This document shows positions 18,581-30,133 of a DNA stretch of 64,000 bases, one piece after another. The notes beneath the pieces are model-generated. The model did no database searches and was not told the DNA's origin. It was given only the letters and a program-made list of their open reading frames with translations. The position numbers and the translations under genes are program-made. The DNA is from Archangium lipolyticum (GTDB lineage Bacteria > Myxococcota > Myxococcia > Myxococcales > Myxococcaceae): contig NZ_JANKBZ010000001.1 in assembly GCF_024623785.1 (NCBI RefSeq), forward strand, positions 744,001 to 808,000. The letters run 5' to 3'. Numbering within the stretch: the stretch's first letter is position 1; every line of letters starts with the position of its first letter.

Positions 18581-18611
18581 CCGGGGTTGGAGTGTTTCCA
18601 CTCCACCCCGG
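18581..18611 (+). promoter_or_regulatory. leader hairpin upstream of the 18637 secreted gene
   Basis: Stem CCGGGG/CCCCGG continued by GGAGTG/CACTCC, with a TTTC loop and one bulge, ending 26 bases before the GTG start at 18637. No plus-strand gene lies immediately upstream, so it belongs to the 5' leader of the secreted trio rather than to a gene end. No T-run follows. The rest of 18343-18580 is non-coding and holds both divergent promoters, but I see no convincing -35/-10 pair. Confidence 0.45.
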
Positions 18612-18636
18612 ATGTTCACCACTCACGAGGAGCGCT

Positions 18637-20058
18637 GTGCTTCGACGACTCTTACTAGGGGCCGCTCTCTGCCTGTTGGGGCTATCGGGGGAGGCTTTGG
18701 CCAAACCTCCGGCGGGCGGCGTGTTCTGCAACACCTATCCATCCGCACCCGCGTGCACCGGGCAGCAACCGGCCTGCACCTACTGTCACGTCGCGCCGCC
18801 ACAGCGGAACGACTTCGGCGCCGCGGTGGCATCCGAGCTGGCACCCGGTGCGCCACGCCCGCTGTCAGACAATGATTTCGCGGCCGCGCTGCCCACGGCA
18901 CTGAGGGCCGTGGAGGCATTGGACTCCGACGGCGATGGCGTGACGAACCTCGTGGAGTTCCAGAAAGGAACCCTGCCGGCCGATCCCCGGAGCGTGCCGG
19001 CGGAGACGGGCGGCTGCTCGGGTGGCACCAACGCCCAGTACGACGTGTGCCGCTACGACGCGCGCTTCGCGTACAAGCGCGTGCTGCTCGACTTCTGCGG
19101 ACTGTCACCCACCTATGCGCAGCTCAAGGCCTTCGCCGCGCTGAGCGCGGACGAGCAGCGCGCGAAGCTCGACGCCGAGCTGGACCGGTGCACCCAGAGC
19201 GAGTTCTGGCGTGGAAAGAACGGGCAGCTGTGGAAGCTGGCGCACCCGAAGATCCGCCCGGTGGGCTCGCTCAAGTCCGGCGAGGACAAGGGAGCCATTC
19301 CCCTCGCCGACTACTATGACGACTACGCGCTCTACGCCTACGCGCAGCTGGACGACCACGACGCGCGCGATGTGATGACGGCGAAGTACTATGTGCGCCG
19401 GGAGACCAATCCCACGCGCTACACGAAGGAGACGTCGCTGCCGTCGCAGTACGTCGACGAGGCGCACCGCGCGGGCAACATCACCTCCTCCTGGAGCCTC
19501 ATCTACTTCGTGATGTTCACCGCGCTCCCACGCAACGCGGCCTCGCAGGCGTACCGCGGGTACCTGGGCTACGACATCGCCAAGCAGGAGGGCCTCTTCA
19601 GCATCCCGGACGAGCCCCGCGACTACGATGCCAAGGGCGTGACGGCGCCGGCCTGCGCGGCCTGCCACGCGACGCTCGACCCGCTGAGCTACCCCTTCCG
19701 CAACTATCAGGGCCTGTCCCTCACGGCCTTCAACACGTCGGCGCGCTACATCCCCAACCGCCTGGAGACGTACTTCCCTGACGTCGCTCCGAACATCACC
19801 CAGACGCCCGAGGCCGGCTACCTCTTCGGCCAGCCGGTGAAGGATCTGGTGGAGTGGGCCCAGGTGGGCGCCAACAGCGACGCCTTCGCCATCGCCGCCG
19901 TCACCGACTACTGGAAGCTGCTCGTGGGCCACCCCCCGACACCCGAGGAGAACGCCGAGTTCGTCGCCACCTGGCGTCGCTTCAAGGGCACACACAACTA
20001 CAGCGTGCAGCGCATGCTCCACGATCTGATCCGCACGGAGGCCTACGGTGCGCCCTGA
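18637..20058 (+). CDS. secreted cytochrome-like protein, DUF1592/DUF1588-type, paired with DUF1501
   Basis: A 473-aa exported protein starting at GTG 18637 with GAGGAG upstream, followed by a signal peptide (LLLGAALCLLGLSGEALA). CTYCH (about residue 50) and CAACH (about 345) are CxxCH haem c or metal-binding motifs; the second, CAACHATLDPLSYPFRNYQG, matches the DUF1588-type pattern. LDFCGLSPTYAQLKAF resembles DUF1549/DUF1587-type segments of planctomycete proteins. DSDGDGVTNLVEF is a calcium-binding type 3 repeat. It heads a three-gene unit, overlapping the next gene by 11 bp. Such proteins commonly pair with DUF1501 proteins. The biochemical role of the pair is not established to my knowledge. 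Confidence 0.75.
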   Translation: MLRRLLLGAALCLLGLSGEALAKPPAGGVFCNTYPSAPACTGQQPACTYCHVAPPQRNDFGAAVASELAPGAPRPLSDNDFAAALPTALRAVEALDSDGDGVTNLVEFQKGTLPADPRSVPAETGGCSGGTNAQYDVCRYDARFAYKRVLLDFCGLSPTYAQLKAFAALSADEQRAKLDAELDRCTQSEFWRGKNGQLWKLAHPKIRPVGSLKSGEDKGAIPLADYYDDYALYAYAQLDDHDARDVMTAKYYVRRETNPTRYTKETSLPSQYVDEAHRAGNITSSWSLIYFVMFTALPRNAASQAYRGYLGYDIAKQEGLFSIPDEPRDYDAKGVTAPACAACHATLDPLSYPFRNYQGLSLTAFNTSARYIPNRLETYFPDVAPNITQTPEAGYLFGQPVKDLVEWAQVGANSDAFAIAAVTDYWKLLVGHPPTPEENAEFVATWRRFKGTHNYSVQRMLHDLIRTEAYGAP

Positions 20059-20737
20059 TTCCCTTCGCGTATTGCTCCTGTCCGCCGCCTGCGCGCTCGC
20101 CGCCTGCAAGCCCTCTCCCTCGGGTGGAGAAGACGCTGGCACGCCACCGCCCGTCGATGCCGGGCAGCCCGACGCCGGCCCGGGCCCCCAGGGGGACGTT
20201 GCGCGCTCCAAGCGCAACAACCTGCGCTTCAAGGGGCCGGAGCGGCTGACGCTCGACTTCGCGGTGGCGCTGTCGCTGCCGCCCGAGCAGGTGTGCAACG
20301 AGCTGGGCCTGTATCCCTGCACCACCTCCGTGCACACCGTGGCACTGGGTGGCGTGGATCCCTACGGCCTTGGCTTCTACGAGCCCCTGCCCTACACCGG
20401 TGCGACCACGCCCATCGCCGTGGACCGCGTGGCGCTGGCGGCCTGCGTCCGGCGCGTCACGCTCGACGTCACCACGCCCGCGGAGGCCGTCGTCTTCGGG
20501 GGCATCGAGCTCGATTCCCAGGGGCGCTTGTCGAACCGGGAGGGCGCGCCGGTGAGGAACGCCATCACCGCGCTCTATCAGCGAGCCCAGCTACGTGATC
20601 CCTCGGAGGCCGAGGTGGACACGCTGTTGAAGCTGGCCGCCGACATCGAGGGCTCGAGCAGCCAGACCCCTGGCCGCGACTGGATGAAGGCAGCCTGTTT
20701 CGTCGTCCTGTCCTCCGCCGAGTCCGTCTTCTTCTAA
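20048..20737 (+). CDS. putative lipoprotein of unknown function
   Basis: A 229-aa protein beginning GTG 20048 inside the end of the preceding gene. A signal peptide with lipobox LAAC is followed by a Pro/Asp/Gly-rich linker typical of surface lipoproteins (GEDAGTPPPVDAGQPDAGPG). The folded part has at least four cysteines and no motif I recognise. It includes LTLDFAVALSLPPEQVCNELGLYPC, discussed here only as a family-specific segment. Position between the cytochrome-like and DUF1501-type genes suggests a membrane-anchored partner of that pair. Confidence 0.7.
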   Translation: MRPDSLRVLLLSAACALAACKPSPSGGEDAGTPPPVDAGQPDAGPGPQGDVARSKRNNLRFKGPERLTLDFAVALSLPPEQVCNELGLYPCTTSVHTVALGGVDPYGLGFYEPLPYTGATTPIAVDRVALAACVRRVTLDVTTPAEAVVFGGIELDSQGRLSNREGAPVRNAITALYQRAQLRDPSEAEVDTLLKLAADIEGSSSQTPGRDWMKAACFVVLSSAESVFF

Positions 20738-20748
20738 AGGTAACCACC

Positions 20749-22296
20749 ATGTCACTCCGCAAGAATGGACGGCTTTCACGCCGGGAGATGTTGAAGGCAC
20801 TGTCGCTGTGCGCGGCGGGCTCCGCGACGATGGGATCCCTGCTGACGAGCTGCCGCGACTCACTGGACACCCCCGAGGCGCTCGAGCGGCGCGGGGGCGT
20901 GCGCCGCGACAAGCTCGACACCAAACCCCGCTTCCTCATCGTGATTGGCGCCGCGGGAGGTGCCTCCATCGTCGACAGCTTCCTGGCGGTGCGCGCCTCG
21001 GAGGCGGGCGCCAACGCCGCGAAGCTCAACACCTTCGCCGACGCGCAGGTGCAGAGCGTGGAGAACTCCCCGTTCCGCGCCGTGAAGGTGAGCAGTCCCC
21101 GGCTGGGCAACATCCCCATGCCGGTGAACACGGATCAGCTGCCCTTCGTGCGCAAGCACAAGGACTCGATGCTGGTGGCCACCACGGTGGGCACCTCGGT
21201 GAACCACGTCATCGCGCAGAAGCGGGCCCTCACCGGCAACGCGGCCTGGCGTGGCCGCACGCTGCAGGAGTGCGTGGCCCTGCAGTACGGTGCGGGCTTC
21301 CCCATCCCCAACGTGAACATGGCGATGAGCGGCTACTCCGAGCGTGGCACCGACGACTCCCTGCCCGCGTACTGCTTCGGTGAGGTGGTGACCAACGCCT
21401 CGCTCTGGCCGCTGGGCCTCGATGGCAGCAAGGGCATCAAGGACGCGCCCCCACGGGACGTGTTGGAGATGGCCCGGCGCGCGCGCAACACGCTCGATGG
21501 CCGGTCCGTCTTCGGGCAGACCTTCGAGAACGCCACGGCGCTCCAGCGGTGGAACGAGCAGCGCATCGTGGGACAGCCGGCGTTGGAGACGCAGGATCTG
21601 ATCAACCGCCTCAACATCCTGCCCGACCAGCCGCCGACGATGCCGCTCTCGGAGTACGGCCTGTCGAGCTCCCCCGATGGGGAGCGGCTGCGCGCGGCCT
21701 TCCCGGACTACATGACCGATCCCATCGAGGCACAGGCCGCGCTGGCGTTCCTGCTCCTCAAGAACCGGGTGTCGGTGACGGTGACGCTGGGTCCGACGTT
21801 CAACGTGGCGTTGGGCAGGAACCGGATCAACAACCCGCCGCTGGCCTTCGACTTCAGCCACACCGAGCACCGCGCGGCCCAGGCCTTCATGTGGGCGCGG
21901 GTGATGGGTGTGGTGGACAAGCTCATCGACCTGCTCGGGACGGAGCCCTTCGACGAGGCGACCGGCGAGAGCATGTGGGACCGTACGTTGATCTACGTGG
22001 CGACCGAGTTCGGGCGCACGCGCACGCGGCCCAACGACGCCACGGAGTTCAGCTCGGGGCATGACCTCAACAACGGCTTCCTGATGCTCTCGCCGATGCT
22101 CAAGGGCAACAGGGTGCTGGGAGGAATCGACCCGAGCACCGCGCTGACCTACGGTTTCGACCCGCGCACCGGCGAGCCACAGCCCGGCAACGTGGAGTCC
22201 AACGAGCCCCACATCTTCTCGGGCATCCTGACGGCCATGGGCGTGGATACCTCCGGAAGCGGGCTCCCCGACGCGAGCGCCTTCGTGCGCACCTGA
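20749..22296 (+). CDS. Tat-exported DUF1501-type protein
   Basis: A 515-aa protein with an N-terminal twin-arginine signal (LSRREMLKALSLCAAG), implying export in folded form. The body resembles DUF1501/sulfatase-fold proteins: FLIVIGAAGGAS at the start of the domain, SVNHVIAQKRALTG, and TEFGRTRTRPNDATEFSSGHDLNNGF near the C-terminus, the equivalent of the family's EFGRT...HW segment. It starts 12 bp after the lipoprotein gene with GGTAACC upstream, and is the last gene before a strong hairpin. It probably acts in the periplasm or at the outer membrane with the CxxCH protein. The substrate is unknown. Confidence 0.75.
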   Translation: MSLRKNGRLSRREMLKALSLCAAGSATMGSLLTSCRDSLDTPEALERRGGVRRDKLDTKPRFLIVIGAAGGASIVDSFLAVRASEAGANAAKLNTFADAQVQSVENSPFRAVKVSSPRLGNIPMPVNTDQLPFVRKHKDSMLVATTVGTSVNHVIAQKRALTGNAAWRGRTLQECVALQYGAGFPIPNVNMAMSGYSERGTDDSLPAYCFGEVVTNASLWPLGLDGSKGIKDAPPRDVLEMARRARNTLDGRSVFGQTFENATALQRWNEQRIVGQPALETQDLINRLNILPDQPPTMPLSEYGLSSSPDGERLRAAFPDYMTDPIEAQAALAFLLLKNRVSVTVTLGPTFNVALGRNRINNPPLAFDFSHTEHRAAQAFMWARVMGVVDKLIDLLGTEPFDEATGESMWDRTLIYVATEFGRTRTRPNDATEFSSGHDLNNGFLMLSPMLKGNRVLGGIDPSTALTYGFDPRTGEPQPGNVESNEPHIFSGILTAMGVDTSGSGLPDASAFVRT

Positions 22297-22306
22297 GCCG
22301 GAGCCT

Positions 22307-22337
22307 TCCGGGACCCGGGGATGTACCGGGTCCCGGA
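22307..22337 (+). terminator. strong hairpin terminator after the secreted trio
   Basis: A perfect 12-bp stem TCCGGGACCCGG/CCGGGTCCCGGA with a 7-base loop begins 11 bases after the stop at 22296. No T-run, as is usual at high GC. Confidence 0.6.
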
Positions 22338-22350
22338 GAACCGCGTCATC

Positions 22351-22380
22351 GGGGTGGGTACGCCTCGGCGCACCCACCCC
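22351..22380 (-). terminator. hairpin terminator after the AA10-CBM2 gene
   Basis: Stem GGGGTGGGT/ACCCACCCC with an inner CGC/GCG pairing lies 13-42 bp past the stop of the minus-strand LPMO gene. With the hairpin at 22307 it forms a back-to-back pair separating convergent genes. Confidence 0.6.
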
Positions 22381-22392
22381 GGAACGTGACCC

Positions 22393-23706
22393 TTACGGGG
22401 TGGTGCAGAGGGTCCCGTTGAGGGTGAAGGCGGACGGAACCGGCAGGTGGTGGGCCGCCGGTGCGTTCGCGTTGAACCCGAACGTGACCGAGCCGTTCGG
22501 CGGGATGGTGCCGGTCCACGCCTCGTTCTCGGCGGTCACCGTGGTGCCCTGCTGGGAGACCTTCGCGCTCCAGCCGTTGGTGACCGTCTGGCCGCCGGTG
22601 TAGTCCCACAGCAGCTTCCAGCCGGAGATGGTGCTGGTCCCGGTGTTGGTGATCGTCACGTTGCCGGTGAAGCCGCCGTGCCACTTGTTGGGCTCGCTGT
22701 ACTCGACCTTGCAGTCGCCGGCGGGCGGGGTCTCGCTCGTGGTGAACGTGACCGCCGCCGAGGCGTTGGAGCGGTTGCCCGCGGCGTCACGGGCGACCAC
22801 GTAGTAGGTGTACGTCGTCGAGGGCGTGAGGCCCGTGAGACGAGTGGTGTTGCCCGCGAGCGAGGCCACCAGCTCGGCGCCGCTGCTGGTCTGCCGGTAC
22901 ACCTCGTAGCCGGTCACTCCCACGTTGTCCCTCGAGGCGGACCAGGCCAGCTGGGCGGTCGTGCCCGTCACGCCGCTGACGGCCGGCGTGCCGGGCGTGG
23001 TGGGCGCCTCGGCGTCCGGCTGCTGGCTCCCACCGTCGAAGACCACGTCGGAGCAGTTGTAGAAGGCCTCCGGGCTGTCCGAGCGCTGCCAGATCGAATA
23101 GATGATGTGGCGGCCGCTCTTGTTGGCCGGCAACTGCGCGGTCCACGTGTACTCGGGGCCCTCCGGACCGGTGCCGTTGATGGGCGGGTTGGTGACCGTG
23201 TCGAAGGGGACCGGCTCCAGGTCGGACCACTTCAGGGGCTGGCTCGGATCCCACCCGTCCTTGGTCACGTACTGGTACCAGGTGCCAGGGTGCGGCGCCC
23301 AGGCGTTGTACCGGATGGTGATGGAGGAACCGGCCTGCAGGGAGGTCGTGGGCCACTCATCGTGCGCCATGTTGTAGGCGTCGAAGAGCGCAGTGGGTCC
23401 GCACAGCTTGCCATCCGGGATGATCTCCCGGTGCCGGCCGGCGGCGTTGCTGATCAGGTTCCCGAACCAGTTCCAGAGCGGATTCTTGCCGCCCTCGGCC
23501 ACGGCGGCCACGCAGGCGGGGTTGGTGGGATGCAGGTCACCGCCCTGCCCTCCGGCCTTGCCATCCACGTAGCAGGCATAGGTCCGGGTCGCGGGGTAGG
23601 TCATTCCGCCGTGGGCGAACGCCGCGTCGAGTGGCGCGAGCATCGCACCGAGAGTGGTCACACCCAGGACAGCAGCGCGGAAGGCAGGATCGTTTTGCTT
23701 TCTCAT
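22393..23706 (-). CDS. AA10 lytic polysaccharide monooxygenase with FnIII and CBM2
   Basis: A 437-aa secreted copper enzyme that oxidatively cleaves crystalline cellulose or chitin. The signal peptide should be cut after residue 31, leaving His32 (HGGMTYP) as the copper-binding N-terminus; the second histidine-brace ligand is His139 (WAPHPGTWY). AA10 domain about 32-225, a fibronectin type III linker about 230-325, and a C-terminal family 2 cellulose-binding module about 330-437 with the flanking-cysteine layout. Start ATG 23706 has AAGGAG upstream; an in-frame GTG at 23730 overlaps the GH9 stop. It lies 20 bp after the GH9 gene, so the two are cotranscribed. The CBM2 and neighbours favour cellulose as substrate. 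Confidence 0.93.
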   Translation of the reverse strand: MRKQNDPAFRAAVLGVTTLGAMLAPLDAAFAHGGMTYPATRTYACYVDGKAGGQGGDLHPTNPACVAAVAEGGKNPLWNWFGNLISNAAGRHREIIPDGKLCGPTALFDAYNMAHDEWPTTSLQAGSSITIRYNAWAPHPGTWYQYVTKDGWDPSQPLKWSDLEPVPFDTVTNPPINGTGPEGPEYTWTAQLPANKSGRHIIYSIWQRSDSPEAFYNCSDVVFDGGSQQPDAEAPTTPGTPAVSGVTGTTAQLAWSASRDNVGVTGYEVYRQTSSGAELVASLAGNTTRLTGLTPSTTYTYYVVARDAAGNRSNASAAVTFTTSETPPAGDCKVEYSEPNKWHGGFTGNVTITNTGTSTISGWKLLWDYTGGQTVTNGWSAKVSQQGTTVTAENEAWTGTIPPNGSVTFGFNANAPAAHHLPVPSAFTLNGTLCTTP

Positions 23707-23726
23707 GGCTTTGTCTCCTTTGGGGT

Positions 23727-26792
<3,066 letters not shown>

Positions 26793-26819
26793 CTACCCCG
26801 CCGCCGCGCATGAATGAGA

Positions 26820-26858
26820 AACGCCGCCCGAGGGTGCGAACCCCCCTCGGGCGGCGTT
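26820..26858 (-). terminator. intrinsic terminator between GH48 and GH9
   Basis: A perfect 15-bp stem (AACGCCGCCCGAGGG and its complement) with a 9-base loop starts 5 bp past the GH48 stop and is followed on the minus strand by TCTCATTC. It would end or attenuate the GH48 transcript, so GH9-LPMO probably has its own promoter in 26730-26820 or is expressed at a lower level by readthrough. Confidence 0.75.
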
Positions 26859-26862
26859 CAAC

Positions 26863-29565
26863 TCACTTGACGATGATGGAGCAGTTCTGGCCTTCCACGC
26901 TCACACCGCTGGGCACCGGCTTCGCCCCGCTGTAGTTCGCCACGAAGCCGAACTCGATGCTGCTGCTGGAGGGGATCGTCGAGTTGCCCTGCGGCGTCAC
27001 CACCACCGAGCGGCCCGACTTCGTGAAGACCCCGTTCCAGTAGTTGGCCAGCGTGAAGTCGTTGGTGGCCGTCCAGCTGACCTTCCAGTTCGAGATCGGC
27101 TGCGTGCCCAGGTTCTGCAGGATGCCGCGGCCGACGTGACCGGAGCCCCAGTCGTTGCTGGTATCCACGGTCAGCGAGCAGGTGGCGGGAGGCGGGATGT
27201 CATTGTCGATCTCCGTCGCGTGGACCGACACCGCCGTGTAACCGCTCGCGGACAGCCGGAACTGCCCGGTCCCGTTGGTCATGTCCGCATCCTCGCCCGC
27301 CGCGATGGTGACGGTCTGACCCACGCTCCAGTTGGACGGGGTGAAGGTCAGCGTGGACGGAGAGGACAGGAAGAGATCCGCATCACCGGAGGCCTTGGTG
27401 ATGGAGACCGTGACGTTGCTCGCCGGGGCCGCGGACAGGCTCACCTGGAAGCTCGCGGAGCCACCCTCGGACACGCTGAGGTCGCTCGACGAGGCCACGA
27501 TGGACGCCGACGTGGAGCCACCCTCCAGCAGCCGGGCGTAGTCCGCCATGGCCATGGCGATGTCCGCCTGGGCCCAGAAGCGGTGGTAGGTGAACTCGGG
27601 CACCGGGCCGCCCGCCAGGTAGGCCTGCACCTTCGGCCAGTCCGGATCCTGCTGGTACTTCGGACGCAGGCTGATGAACGTCGAGTTCGAGTTGATCGCC
27701 GCGCCCTGGGCGTTCGTCCCGGACCAGCCCGGCGGGACGTAGACGCCGTCGCCCGTCGTCGGGTTGTAGGCATCGTCGAAGCGCTTGTAGTCCTCACGCT
27801 TCTCGGGGACGGCCACGCCCTTCGGCGTCTGGTAGTTCGCCCACATCCGGTCGAGCAGTTCCTTGGCCAGGGTCTTGGCGGCCACGTTGCCGCTCTTGGC
27901 GGCGTAGAACACCAGCGTGCGCGCGTAGGCGGCGGCGACACCCACGTCGGTGGTGTAGTCCACCACCGTCACGTGCAGGTTGCTGTTGGTGCCCGGGTTG
28001 GTGGGATTCCAGGTGTCCGGCTCGCCCGACCACTGCAGGGTGCTCGGAATCTGGTACTTGCCATCCGCGGTGAGCTTCGTGTGCTGCGAGGCCCAGGCCA
28101 CCCACTTGTCGAGCACCTTCTTGGCCTTGGCATCACCCGTGACGTAGTAGTACTCCGCCACGCGCTGCACGGACCAGGCCTGGAAGCCGAACCACTGGTT
28201 GCTCGGCGGATCGTGGTACACGGGCTGCCAGTCGTAATACATGCCGTAGAAGGTCGACGTGCTGGTCGGCTGCCCGTAGCGCCCGTTCCAGCTGTTGGTG
28301 GCACCACCCGCGATGCCGCCCTCGGCCGACTGCAGCCACGTGTAGAACTCGATCTGGCGCTGCAAGCTCGTCGCCCAGTCGGCCGCTCCGGTCGCGGACT
28401 GGGGCCGCAGGAACGACGTGTTGCTCAGGACGTAGGCCGCCATCGGGTTCTGGTACCCGAAGTGGTTGTGGCTCGAGCCGATGCGCCAGGCCCAGCCAGC
28501 GCTCGAGTCCACCGCACCACCCCACGAGTAGTACCAGGACAGCAGGTAGTGCATGCTGTTCTTGCCGCTGCCCGCGGGACACGCGGTCTCGCCGATGCAC
28601 TGGCCGATGCGCTTGAAGTACTTGTCGAACATCGCGTAGCGCAGGTAGTCACCCATCTTGGCCGCCTTCTTGACGACCTCGGCCACCTCCGCCTCCTTGC
28701 CCTGCTCCCTCGCCCAGATGTGGGCCCAGTAGGCCGCCTGCACGGCGCGCGCATCCGCGTCCGGCGCGTTGGTGTAGCGCCACTGGCGGGAGTAGCTGGC
28801 GTCTCCCGTGAAGAGGCTCATGAAGCCCTGGCCCGACTTGCCCCAGGCGAAGTTGTCACAAGAGGGGTGCGGCACCGTCTCCCACACCGACTCCTGCGAG
28901 CCGCGCTGGAAGGTGTTGATGTACGACGGAGAGGTCGTCCCATCTCCGCAGCGGCCGTACCCGTACCAGTTGTCGACATCCAACAACCAGTGCATGCCGT
29001 AGATGTTGCTGTTGCCGTACGTCGACTGCAGCTCACCCGCGATCGGATCATTGCCGACCGCCACATCCGAGCGCAGGGGGGACGGATACTGGCTCGGCAG
29101 ATCCCACTCCCCGGCATACGTGGCCGGCTTGTTCGCCTGGTAGAACTGGTTGGTGGGCTGATCCGCCTGGGACGGGATGATGTACTTCTCCATGTTGGCC
29201 CAGGCGGCGTTGAAGGGCGCCCAGTCGCCCGTCACATGGCCATACTCCGCCTCCAGCCACAGCCAGTAGCTGTAGGCCTCCGAGGTGGTCTCGTGCCCAT
29301 GGTCCGGAGCCTCGACCATCAGCGTCTCCACGGAGTGATAGGGCACGCCCTTGGAGCTGAAGTACCCGTTCGCCGGATCCTTGATCTTGTTGTATTGCTC
29401 GAGGAATCGTTGCGTATAGGTAGATTCCCCAGCCAGGGCCTTGGCCAGCGTGGTGCGCGCGGGTTTGGCGTTGGCGGCAATGGCCTGTGCGGGCGCGGCA
29501 ACCGCCACCATCAAGCAAAGGGCTTTCGTCACTGCGGATTTGACGGAACGTGAGGCGAAAGACAT
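26863..29565 (-). CDS. GH48 reducing-end cellobiohydrolase with Calx-beta-like domain and CBM2
   Basis: A 900-aa secreted exoglucanase that releases cellobiose from reducing ends. A signal peptide (ending near AQAIAA) precedes the GH48 domain (about 40-680), with the catalytic acid in [11 protein letters not shown] near residue 91 and family blocks [27 protein letters not shown] and [12 protein letters not shown] Calx-beta-like Ig-fold module (about 685-787, starting [12 protein letters not shown]) and a C-terminal CBM2 (about 790-900) follow. Start ATG 29565 has GGAGG upstream; an in-frame extension to 29601 is unneeded. GH48 usually occurs once per genome and marks strong crystalline-cellulose degraders; it works in synergy with processive GH9 enzymes such as its neighbour. 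Confidence 0.95.
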   Translation of the reverse strand: MSFASRSVKSAVTKALCLMVAVAAPAQAIAANAKPARTTLAKALAGESTYTQRFLEQYNKIKDPANGYFSSKGVPYHSVETLMVEAPDHGHETTSEAYSYWLWLEAEYGHVTGDWAPFNAAWANMEKYIIPSQADQPTNQFYQANKPATYAGEWDLPSQYPSPLRSDVAVGNDPIAGELQSTYGNSNIYGMHWLLDVDNWYGYGRCGDGTTSPSYINTFQRGSQESVWETVPHPSCDNFAWGKSGQGFMSLFTGDASYSRQWRYTNAPDADARAVQAAYWAHIWAREQGKEAEVAEVVKKAAKMGDYLRYAMFDKYFKRIGQCIGETACPAGSGKNSMHYLLSWYYSWGGAVDSSAGWAWRIGSSHNHFGYQNPMAAYVLSNTSFLRPQSATGAADWATSLQRQIEFYTWLQSAEGGIAGGATNSWNGRYGQPTSTSTFYGMYYDWQPVYHDPPSNQWFGFQAWSVQRVAEYYYVTGDAKAKKVLDKWVAWASQHTKLTADGKYQIPSTLQWSGEPDTWNPTNPGTNSNLHVTVVDYTTDVGVAAAYARTLVFYAAKSGNVAAKTLAKELLDRMWANYQTPKGVAVPEKREDYKRFDDAYNPTTGDGVYVPPGWSGTNAQGAAINSNSTFISLRPKYQQDPDWPKVQAYLAGGPVPEFTYHRFWAQADIAMAMADYARLLEGGSTSASIVASSSDLSVSEGGSASFQVSLSAAPASNVTVSITKASGDADLFLSSPSTLTFTPSNWSVGQTVTIAAGEDADMTNGTGQFRLSASGYTAVSVHATEIDNDIPPPATCSLTVDTSNDWGSGHVGRGILQNLGTQPISNWKVSWTATNDFTLANYWNGVFTKSGRSVVVTPQGNSTIPSSSSIEFGFVANYSGAKPVPSGVSVEGQNCSIIVK

Positions 29566-29934
29566 CACTTCCTCCTTGGGGGGTAGGACAGAACGACACA
29601 CGACAAGCTGAACGGCGACAGCCCTTCACTCGCTACGGAACGCGCTCCCCTTGTATGAGAAAACTTCAGGACTTCCCGATGTCACGACAAGACAAATACC
29701 GGGAGCTGCCAGGCCCTTGAAACGATGTCGGGAAACTCGAGACCTGTTCTGGAGGCATTCACGGCGCGCCGGAATCACGGAAGCGAACACGGGCTGCTGG
29801 CGCGCCTCGTGTCTATCTGCTTGTTCTGATACCCCAACATTTCCAGGAACGCAAACGAAAACAGCTTTTCCTGGTTGATGTACATATATGGGAAAAGTGA
29901 AGGCCTCACAGCCGCGAGCCAAACTCAAACTCCC

Positions 29935-29953
29935 ATGAGCTGAGACAGCTCAT
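29935..29953. promoter_or_regulatory. ATGAGCT inverted repeat upstream of GH48
   Basis: ATGAGCT-GAGAC-AGCTCAT is a perfect 7-bp inverted repeat with a 5-base spacer. A third ATGAGCT follows at 29957-29963, 22 bases after the first. It lies about 370 bp upstream of the GH48 start, so it could be a distal regulator site or a small structured element. The role is unknown. Confidence 0.35.
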
Positions 29954-30074
29954 CGAATGAGCTGGCACAGCGCACCGGAAGAGACCGGCGGCGATCCTGA
30001 CAGGAATTGTTTCGGGGACTTCGAGCCGCTTCGGCGAAGGAGGCGGAGGCGCCATCGACCTCGCACGCGGCCAT

Positions 30075-30117
30075 CACCGGAGCGCCGGGCCTGTCCTGGC
30101 CCAGGCCGCTCCTGGTG
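30075..30117 (-). terminator. terminator-like hairpin after the sugar ABC operon
   Basis: Nested pairing CACC/GGTG, GGAGCG/CGCTCC and GGGCC/GGCCC starts 17 bp past the stop of the ATPase gene. GC-rich, no T-run. Confidence 0.5.
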
Positions 30118-30133
30118 GCGATACGTAGGACCG

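Larger units (their letters stand above)
29566..30133. other. non-coding region upstream of GH48 and downstream of the ABC operon
   Basis: 568 bp with no convincing gene; open frames on either strand lack family features. From 29640 to 29940 base composition is clearly more AT-rich than the flanks, as expected for the GH48 promoter and leader; a TACATATATG tract at 29881-29890 is the most AT-rich point. Two structured elements are listed separately (29935 and 30075). I found no CelR-like TGGGAGCGCTCCCA and no copy of the palindrome seen at 34381. Confidence 0.6.

Noticed and set aside
29602-29930. Possible small gene upstream of GH48
   Set aside because: Frames of 75-100 codons on both strands have no Shine-Dalgarno, domain or codon pattern; the AT-rich composition fits a promoter region.
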